Positions 53,397 to 61,536 of a stretch of DNA of 64,000 nt are shown here, piece after piece (positions within the stretch are counted from its first letter, which is position 1; every line of letters starts with the position of its first letter). The notes under the pieces are model-generated. The model searched no databases. It was not told where the DNA came from and saw nothing but the letters and a program-made list of their open reading frames with translations. The DNA is from Nitzschia sp. DOCU1. Its lineage: Eukaryota; Bacillariophyta; Bacillariophyceae; Bacillariales; Bacillariaceae. The stretch covers positions 1,054,001-1,118,000 of the forward strand of contig OX595985.1 in the NCBI GenBank assembly GCA_951394045.1, read 5' to 3'. The position numbers were made by a program, and so were the translations under genes.

Positions 53397-54218
53397 ATGG
53401 ACTTAGACTTTCTTTGTTGTTGCGGGGGTTCATCGGGTGCGAACGACGATGACAATAGCTATGATGGTAAGTCTGGGGGTGGCGGAAAACGAAGGCGACA
53501 AGGCCGAGGTCGCTCCAGGACCCCAAGAACAAACACCAATGCCAGTTTTGACGAGGGCAGCACAACTTCAAGAGACAACTCCCCCTTCTCTTTCTCGAGT
53601 TGGTGGTGTCGGACACCAGAATGTGGCGCAATGCATGTGCTACCTATCGAATCCGATGACGCTGCTGGTGCTCAAGGTCGCGATCACAATTTATCTACTG
53701 TTCAAAGCTCACGTAGACCGAGAAAAAGAAAATCCGAGATTCAAATGGGAACGCCTCCGTCTCTTTCCGGTACGCGAAGTATGAGTCGAAGTGATGCCGC
53801 GTCGTCGGAACGTGGAACTCCTCAGTCAGAGAATTCTGGAGATCACAGGATCATCTCGACATCAAAGGGCCCATCGGGTCTGCTACGTCCACCGGGTTCG
53901 CCTCCTAGGTCACTGAAATCAAGAACTTCTCGGGAGAGGAGAATCGCATCTTCGGGTAGAAGTTTTCATCAAGACACGGCTCGGTCGCGAACTCCTTCCT
54001 GGGGCGCTTTATACCAACGAGTCGTCAGGTCCAGAGAGAAGTCGATGGAAGGAGAGCCAATGCCGCAGTCAAGGTTACCCGTTGTGGTAGATAATTCAGT
54101 CGACGGGAACTATGATTCTCTCAGAAAGGGGTTGCCCTGCGACAAGATCATTCCACCGAGAAACGACTCATTTCCCGTGTTTCGACAGCTGGGGTGGCAA
54201 ATGCGAAGAAGACAGTGA
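53397..54218 (+). CDS. Hypothetical disordered protein with N-terminal CCC motif
   Basis: Single exon, 273 aa. It begins MDLDFLCCCGG, a likely S-acylation site, followed by basic Arg/Gly and Ser/Arg/Pro low-complexity sequence with RSRTP repeats and a Cys pair (WWCRTPECG). It has no recognised domain. The N-terminal acylation signal and the basic disordered body suggest a peripheral membrane protein, but nothing more can be said. An overlapping ATG frame at 53437 is a shadow. Confidence 0.5.
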   Translation: MDLDFLCCCGGSSGANDDDNSYDGKSGGGGKRRRQGRGRSRTPRTNTNASFDEGSTTSRDNSPFSFSSWWCRTPECGAMHVLPIESDDAAGAQGRDHNLSTVQSSRRPRKRKSEIQMGTPPSLSGTRSMSRSDAASSERGTPQSENSGDHRIISTSKGPSGLLRPPGSPPRSLKSRTSRERRIASSGRSFHQDTARSRTPSWGALYQRVVRSREKSMEGEPMPQSRLPVVVDNSVDGNYDSLRKGLPCDKIIPPRNDSFPVFRQLGWQMRRRQ

Positions 54219-54809
54219 GATTTTTGAGTAGCTCGATCTAGGGTCGTCGAATGAGAAAGGAGTCGGACGCTGATTCCAAAACGGGGAGAGAGATCAAAGG
54301 GACTGGCGTATATGGGGAATTTCGTTTGATGTTGCAACTTGTTTCGACAATGCTTCTACCTATGTGTATCTGATACTATGTTTACCAAAGTGTCATGAAC
54401 GTTAGCGGGGTAGTTATTTTATTTTTATGAGCTTCATAAAGTGAAAATAAAATTTGATGAATCATTGAAACTGAACTGAGAGCTTAACGTCCACATACTC
54501 TCTCTACTACTAGAGATGAAGCCGCTACCATCTTAAAAGAGTGCATGGACCAGTCGAGTCAGTCGCATTTCGTAGAAGATTAGGGGGTTCCTATCGACCG
54601 TAGTGAATTCGTGGGGGAATCGAACCCCTTTTCAGAACGCGCATTTCTCGCGCGTAGTAGTGGAAGGATATTCTGTGTGCTGGCAAAATCGAGCGAACCA
54701 AAACGACGACTGTCGAAGCACCCTTCATCACTCTCCGCCTCTGTCGATTGGTGTCGGAGACTGTTCACTTCTACAACCGTGGAAACACCGGCACTCGCTG
54801 CCTTGGAGC
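54219..54809. other. Intergenic region with a T-arm-like tRNA fragment
   Basis: 591 nt. Minus strand at about 54610-54628 reads GGGGTTCGATTCCCCC, a T-arm shape, next to a GCGCG hairpin, but no acceptor or anticodon arm fits around it. No gene otherwise. Confidence 0.35.
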
Positions 54810-55727
54810 ATGTTGCGACGGTCTTTATCGCAGTTGAAGAATCAAAATAATCGATTGTTTAGAATGGCGTCGTCAAATGTCAACGAGCCTTCGGAATATT
54901 CTTGGGTCTCTCGCCTGAGCATTAGGGAGATGAAGGAGATAGTTCGCGGAATGCCAGAAGAAAAGAGTTGTTTCGAAAGAGCTGATTTGGAAAAGTTGGT
55001 CGCAAGCAAGTTCCAGTCGATGGAAGAGTACAAGTCGAGTCGGAACGGTGAGCCAGCCACTTCTACAAATCCTGACAGCCTCGAGGCACTAAAGACAAGA
55101 ATCCAAACAGTGCTGTCGCAAGACCGAGGAGCATTGAATTTTGAACACTATACGCCAGGAAGAGAGCACCAGGAACGAATGAAGAAACTTGCCAAGCTTG
55201 CGCCAGAAGTGTATGACAATCCCGATATAACTCCACGGTCCCAATGGTTCAGGCACCCTCGGTGGAGGCAGAATAGCCAAATGCCCCCATACCACGTCCA
55301 TTTTCGGGACGAGATGCAAGATGTTCTGCGATACTTGTACCAGGCATACACCGCCCAAGACTCCTCGCATCAATGGCAGCAACTTAGACATGCTGTTTCC
55401 ATCTTTCATGGATCCATGCGGGGCCTCAGTGGCCACGTTAGTATCGAAGAATATGCTTGCTTCCCTGTGTACCAGCGGCTCTACCCGCACGTCGATATCC
55501 GATTTTTGTATACAGATCACAAGGATTTGCACAGAGCGGAGCAAGGGGCCAGCAAAGCTCTCACTCGCTTGGTGGAAGGGCAGAAGACAGCGACTATTTC
55601 TCGAGAGCAAATTCTGGAAACCCTGAAAGTGCTCCTGGACTTTGATGATCATCTTATGGCTCATCTCGGGGAAGAGGAGGAAATAGTTGTGCCGATGTCC
55701 CTGACTGAGAAAACCATCCACTTTTAA
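54810..55727 (+). CDS. Hemerythrin (HHE) domain protein
   Basis: Single exon, 305 aa from the ATG at 54810, the first ATG in the frame. Residues 1-20 (MLRRSLSQLKNQNNRLFRM) resemble a mitochondrial presequence. Residues ~30-70 hold a helical SAP-like element (WVSRLSIREMKEIVRGM). Residues ~160-300 carry a four-helix HHE pattern: SGHVSIEEYACFPVYQRL, FLYTDHKDLHRAE, LLDFDDHLMAHLGEEEEIVV. The His and Glu spacing suits a di-iron site. Such proteins sense or buffer oxygen, NO or iron; the exact role is unknown. Confidence 0.78.
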   Translation: MLRRSLSQLKNQNNRLFRMASSNVNEPSEYSWVSRLSIREMKEIVRGMPEEKSCFERADLEKLVASKFQSMEEYKSSRNGEPATSTNPDSLEALKTRIQTVLSQDRGALNFEHYTPGREHQERMKKLAKLAPEVYDNPDITPRSQWFRHPRWRQNSQMPPYHVHFRDEMQDVLRYLYQAYTAQDSSHQWQQLRHAVSIFHGSMRGLSGHVSIEEYACFPVYQRLYPHVDIRFLYTDHKDLHRAEQGASKALTRLVEGQKTATISREQILETLKVLLDFDDHLMAHLGEEEEIVVPMSLTEKTIHF

Positions 55728-56465
55728 AGTTGAATCTATAATACGCGGCTGTTGCTACCCAAAGAGGCGATGGTACCAAGAATCGATCTCGTGCAACAAG
55801 AATGCAAAGTGTGGCGAGGAGGGAAACCGAAGAACCATCGCTGTTTCATGTGATCCTGTTTTAAAAGGCGACAATTTGATTGAGAAAACTTTTTATTTTG
55901 ACGAGATCGAGTACTCGTCCCGGTACTGACTATGCCAAATGTTTGAATGGGAACTACTATTCTAGCGAGCTGCTTCACTCTCTACTCTTGCTCTAGATAA
56001 GCACCATAATGTGACCAAAGCGACCAGCTAAATAGCAACGCTAGTAAAGTTCAGCTATAGTGATAGTAATAGTAGTATCGTATAGCTTGAGTCGTAGAAT
56101 TTGAGGGGTTGGTCCGAACGGAAAGTTTACCAACTATCGTGTAGTCCAGGCTCATCGTCCACGGTCGCAAGCTAATGAAGTAGCGCGCCATTTTTGAATT
56201 AGACGCTTGGAAGGGGGAAATTAACTGCTATTTACCGTAATACATGACCGTCTGTCTAAATAGCTCCAAATTTCCCTCCAGCGGGATCGGTTCTCTGTGT
56301 ACGTTGATGGCTTCTTCGCTCGCAATCCTCTTCTTCACATCCAAACTGATTTCCTTCAAAAACAAATGACGGGATCTTCACCGCTCACTTTCTAGAGCGG
56401 TCCCTCTTATTGCATTGCATTGCATTGTCTCTCTTGTTTAGCTCGGTACCGTACGCACAAGCACC
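55728..56465. promoter_or_regulatory. Intergenic region upstream of the PHD/AlkB/SRA gene
   Basis: 738 nt without a gene-like frame. TA-rich and TAGTA-rich sequence at about 56040-56100. A TTGCATTGCATTGCATTGTC run lies at about 56410-56430, just before the start. Confidence 0.4.
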
Positions 56466-59400
56466 ATGCCGCCCCAGGATGGCATTGCGATGACGACGGA
56501 AGAAGCATGTGCTGGTGCTTTTGAGCAGCCTCCAGAAAAGTCCTTCATCGTCGACAATAACAATGCCAATGACGATGGCACCTGGCAGCCACCGTCCGCA
56601 CGATGGCGCCAATGCAAGCGCAACCAGCACTGTGACACCTCTCACGACAACGAGTCTCGGGACTCGAACAAGCATCACTTGCAGGAAGACAATGAGGCCG
56701 AGAATATGGACTGGGTTTGTGCCGAGTGCAATGAGGCGGAATGCTTGGTAGACCCCAGCCCCGAGTTATTATTGTATTGCGACGGAGCCTGTCGCCGTAC
56801 CTTTCATTTACCATGCGCAGGCTTGTCTCAGGTTCCTTGTAAAGACGAAGATTGGATCTGCAAAGACTGTACTGGATCGCGGCATCGATGTGCCTTTTGT
56901 GAAGAGTACGGGAAAGATAATGTGGATGTTTTCGGCTGCAGCAAGGATCATTGTGGACTCTTCTTTCATGAATCTTGTCTAGCATTGAATGATGTTCCTG
57001 TCAAAAAGATGGAACAACCGGTTACTCGCAATGTCAGTCCGAGGAGTGTCGAAGAGGGTGCCATTAGTAGCACTAATTGTGCGGTTCCTTCCTTTATTTG
57101 TCCGGCACATCATTGCTGGACGTGCACGCAAAAAGATGCTCTTGAGAAGGAACAAAAAGAAGACGAGGCCGAGAAGAAACGCGGCAAGAAAAAGCAAACG
57201 AGCATTTATCAATGCAGGAAGGATGGCCGCCTCCATGTAAGATTTATTTGTTGTTGGATTTGCTTCTTGAGTTGTGTCGTGCTGTGCATCGTTCCACGTA
57301 CTAAACAACTCGCTGTTTTCATTTCGTTAAAGCGCTGCTTGTATTGTCCTTGGGCGTACCACGTGGATTGTTTGCCTCCAACCAGTCAAGTGAATGAGTT
57401 GGCCATTTTGTGCCCAGAACATTCCATGACGAAAAAGCTTCCAGATCTAGATCCTTCCACTTCCGTGCAAGCCGAGGTGGAGGATAAGATTGATCGAAGA
57501 ATACTAAAGCTGTGTGGACAAGCAAGCTTTTGTCGGCAGCTGCCAAGCGGTCTGGCTGGTGGTCGAAGAGGAGGCATTGTCGAAGAGGAGGCATTGCCTT
57601 TGCCCTTTTGCGTCCCCGCAGACATACTAGCGGCGGTGTACTCCCGACCCGCGGGCAATAACAGGAACAAAAAAGCAAAATTTGGTGTTCCTCAAAAGAA
57701 ACGAGAGCCACCAGCAAGAAAAAGCCGTGTGGCGAAAAAGAAATCTTTTTCTTGTGCTCTAGGGGCTAAAATGCCAGCAAAAATATCCCATGCGAAAGTC
57801 ACGCCCAAGGCTAAAGCAAAAGGCAGGAGTGCTCCTCAAAAGAACCGAAAGCTATCGGCAAAGAAAGGCCTTGTAGTGAAGAAATCTTTGAAAGACTGCA
57901 AGGATAAAGAAGGTCGCTCTCGTCCTCTACTGGCTGGAAAGCTAGCAAAGAAACGATCCCCTGCCAAAGCCACGCCCAACGCCAACGCAAAAGTCAGGAG
58001 TGTTCCTCAAAAGAACCGAAAGCCATCGGCAAAGAAAGGCCTTGTAGTGAAGACATCTTTGAAAGACTGCATGGATAAAGAAGGTCGCTCTCGTCCTCTA
58101 CTGGCTGGAAAGCCAGCAAAGAAACGATCCCATGCCAAAGCCACGCCCAAGGCCAACGCAAAAGTCAAGAGTGTTCCTCAAAAGGACCGAAAGCCACGAC
58201 CGGCAAAGGAAAGCTGTTTGAAAGACTGCATGAGTAAAGACAGTCGCTCTCGTCCTCTACCGGCTGGAAAGCCAGCAAAGAAGCTATCCCATGCCAAAGC
58301 CAGGCCCAAGGCTAAAGCAAAAGTCAAGAGTGTTCCTCAAAAGGACCGACCGGCAAAGAAAACCCGTGTGGTGAAGAAATCTTTGAAAGCCTGTCCTCTA
58401 GGGGCTGGAAAGCCTGCAAGGGGATTCCATGGGAAACTCACGCCCAATGCTAGAGTATCGCCCAACCAAGAAATGGCGGTGGAGCGTATCGTCGCTACCA
58501 TCCAGACGTATGACGCCAACACGAAAAGATGGAGCAGTCGAGACACATTGTTTTCGGCTCCCACGAGCTCGCAAGGCGCTGGAAAATGTTTGGAGAAGAA
58601 GTTGCATCGAGGCGGAACCATTAAGATTTATCCTTCCATGCTATCCGAGACTGAACTGACGGATGTTTCGAACGATTTGCTGAGTGACGAGGGCGCAGGC
58701 TTCTTTCGGCAGTACAGGATCCAAGGAGACGATGAGCCCCGCTGCCATTTTCATATGCACAAACATGCCACGCCCAACTTTGAAGATCCACAGCCTGGTT
58801 ATGCGTATATGGGTAAACAGATCAAGATGAAGAGCATCCCATTAGCCAATTTTGGTGGAGTTGCGAAAGTGTCACAGAGAATGGCGGAAACTTGTGATGT
58901 TGCTGAATGGACTACTGGTGTCCATGCCGTGTTGTACCGAGATTCCAAAGACAAGATGGGTTTCCATGCTGGTAAGCTTTTTAGAGGGGCGTTCCGAAAT
59001 CCATGATAGAAGACTGACACCATGCCTATTTCTCAATCCATTTTGTCTGACGGCAACAAAGACAACGACCAAGGTGAACAGCTTATTCTGGCTGCAGTAA
59101 TCAAAATGCCTACTAGGCAGATTCGTGTCGTTCGGGTTCGGCCAAGCTCAGGAGTAGAACTCCAACACGGAGATGAAGATATCGAGCTGTTTCTTGAAGC
59201 AGGTAGGTCTAGTGTGCGATTGATATGCATTATTTTACAACTGATGTCTTCTAACGATTCATGCGCTCAATTTTTCAGGGGACGGCTATTCCATGGATGG
59301 TAAGAGCGCCTTTTAGTCTGTGGTACTGCGTGCGATTGTAGCTCACTTGTGTTTTGACTTCCAGGTGAAATGCAAAAGCACTATTTTCATGGTGTGGCTG

Positions 59401-60224
59401 ATGCGCGAGGGCCAAAACGTCGGGTGCTTACCACAGCCGAGCCACAAACGCCCAAACCAACAAGGTCTAGTGATGCCGCTCCAATTACCCCCTCCCCGAT
59501 TGCAATGGGGAATTCTTTTACCGGTGCTGCCGTTGGAGGATCAGAAACTCAACGAGCCATGCCCCGCGGATCCGAAGTCAATGCCGAAGCCGAGGACGAT
59601 AGGCGGCTGGTCCTTGTCTTCCGCAAGGGGAAAAAGGTTGTATTTAAAAACGACACTGGTGTTGCATGTGATACTCTGGCACCGAGGAAAGGTCGTTACA
59701 ATCGGTTTGGCCAAATTCCAGGCTTGGACGAGGGCAAGTGCTACATCCGATATGAAATGATGACTCTGAATGGCCATATCATGGCACAACGTGGCATATC
59801 CGGCAACAAGGATTTTGGCTGCGACGCCATGATTGTGTCGGGCAAAAGACCGGACAATTTGGGGCATGACAAACTGTTTAACCTCGAGTACTTCGTTGAG
59901 CAAAGCAAGGGGGCACTTGGAGTTGTGAAGAGCTATGAACTTGGCAAGCCAATTCGTGTTTTTCGACCAGAGGACTCCAACTATCACGAGCTCCAAGCCA
60001 TTGGCCCCCACCCAAAATTTGGAATTACGACCTGCTATCGCTATGATGGGCTGTATTTTGTAACGGACAAGGAGGAACCCAAAGAAAAGAATGGGCCTTG
60101 GAAGTTTAAGCTTGAAAGAGCGTCATCCAAGAACAAGATTTCCAATGACCTTTATATTGAACACTGCATTGCGATGGGAACGATGAGGGATGAAGCAAAA
60201 AAGCTTATATCAGCCTGCACCTGA
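56466..60224 (+). CDS. PHD-finger / AlkB-type dioxygenase / SRA-domain fusion protein
   Basis: Five exons: 56466-57236, 57333-58971, 59062-59202, 59279-59299 and 59365-60224; introns of 96, 90, 76 and 65 nt; 1143 aa. Residues ~85-135 are a PHD finger; ~142-290 form an extended PHD-like Cys/His cluster that is completed across intron 1 (RLH/RCLYCPWAYH). A Lys/Ala/Pro-rich region (~365-570) contains 57-residue tandem repeats. Residues ~640-880 match an AlkB-type Fe(II)/2-oxoglutarate dioxygenase: GVHAVLYRDSKDKMGFHADN (H802-x-D804), GDGYSMDGEMQKHYFHGV (distal H866) and RR876-877. Residues ~965-1110 form an SRA/YDG domain (MIVSGKRPDNLGHD, KPIRVFRP, YRYDGLYFV, WKFKLER). Likely a nuclear enzyme acting on modified DNA or chromatin; the substrate is not shown by sequence. 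Confidence 0.88.
57834..58400 (+). repeat. 171-bp coding tandem repeat (57 aa unit)
   Basis: The phase-locked start CCTCAAAAG recurs at 57834, 58005, 58176 and 58335, i.e. periods of 171, 171 and 159 nt. Each unit codes NRKPSAKKGLVVK, SLKDC, RSRPLLAGKPAKK and HAKATPKANAKV-like segments. The unit is Lys-rich like histone H1 tails. The repeat is in frame with the PHD/AlkB/SRA protein. Confidence 0.85.
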
Positions 60225-60336
60225 ACAGAACTATGTGACGATCTACGATGTTTAAAAGTAGAGGAGGGTGCGTCCCTATAACTACATATTAGATCATTCT
60301 GTATATCATTGTCGTTTGGTAACCTTCTATCACAAT

Positions 60337-61507
60337 CTAACTACGGTAGCAATTAGGTCTGCTCTTAGTTTTGCATGACTGCCCAAGTTCTGCAAATGGC
60401 AAAGCAACCAAGGAATGCTTTAGTCTATTCTTTCCTCCCTGTGAAAAACTAACACTGCCCAACCAAAGGGTGTAGAAGGACCCAATGCTGGGCGGACTGG
60501 CCGACCGAAAGTTCACCACCCAGTTATGTGTAACATTGGCCCTGGAAATCTTGTCGAGCAATGCGGTCTGCAGACCACACAGGTTATACATATTGCTACA
60601 GTAGCGTAGTTTGAGTAGCACCACTTCAAGAAACTCCAAGATGCATACCGGTACTCTCATCCAACGTTGGTAGACTCGCGGAACGTGCCGGGATAGATCG
60701 AGCATTTGAGGGCGGATCCTCACTTTGTCAAAAACACGATGCCGGATTTCTCGAATTTCTGGGGGGCTCTTCTTGTCGGCCGGGTAGCTCAGAAACAACA
60801 GCCGGCCAGGTGGATACAACTCTCTCACCAGTCACCCAGTACTGCCGTACTTCTTGCATTCGTTCATGGCACCACCGGATGTCGTCGCTGTCCATTTCGT
60901 TGATGGGGCCATCTGTCATTGTAAAAATGGTGGTCCGAAGGTAGTCGTCCTCGCACAAATGCGCCAAAGCACAGGAAACATCAACCACATGCCCCAAAGA
61001 CAGAGAGGAAAACGGATCACCCTCGAGCATCACAGACACTATCATATTCGATTCTTGTTCATGTCGTTCATAGGCGCCACACACGCGGGGGCATACGCGT
61101 ACGATTTGCTCGGGCTTCCCATTCGACTTTGATGATGTCCTCTGGGTCAATCCTGGTCATTTTGACTACGGCATGCAAGTCACCGCGGTGAAACTTACCA
61201 GCGGTTGCCAGGTCTTGTTTCCAACCATACGCCGCCGACGCAAAGGGTGCATAGTGGCACAGCTCCTCCAGCAAGTCATCATTGCGCAACTCGGGAAATC
61301 CTTCATGGGCCCGTGCACTTGTTGTTTCTCGATCTGACCCAAATGATATTCACTAGCTGCTTGCAGTCGCGACAATGCATATATAGCGGCAATCAACTCC
61401 TGCGTAGGATACTTTTTGAATATGTCGACCACACCATGGTCGTGCGCCGAATCCAAAATTTCTTGGGATCTTTTTAACGCATAGGTAAGTAGTACTGTTA
61501 CTGACAT
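60337..61507 (-). pseudogene. Decayed class-3 (alpha/beta hydrolase) lipase
   Basis: Conserved pieces lie in order on the minus strand but in different frames: an ATG at 61507 with ELIAAIYALSRLQAAS; then LRNDDLLEELCHYAPFASAA and GDLHAVVKMTRIDPEDIIKVEW; then ESNMIVSVMLEGDPFSSLSL; then ELYPPGRLLFLSYPADKK, RIRPQMLDLSRHVPRVYQRW. Frameshifts are needed at about 61310, 61090 and 60820. The middle of the fold is absent: the S-x-R-G-T block and the G-H-S-L-G nucleophile elbow cannot be found, so an internal deletion removed the catalytic serine. The final frame closes with a stop at 60337. It is head-to-head with the AFG2-like gene, 30 nt between starts. Confidence 0.65.
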
Positions 61508-61536
61508 ACCTATTGATTTACATATCTCTATGTGGC

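Noticed and set aside
57237..57332. Reading through the first intron of the PHD/AlkB/SRA gene as coding
   Set aside because: The stretch is open but has consensus splice ends and interrupts a Cys/His cluster that is otherwise contiguous; kept as intron, with retention noted as a possibility.
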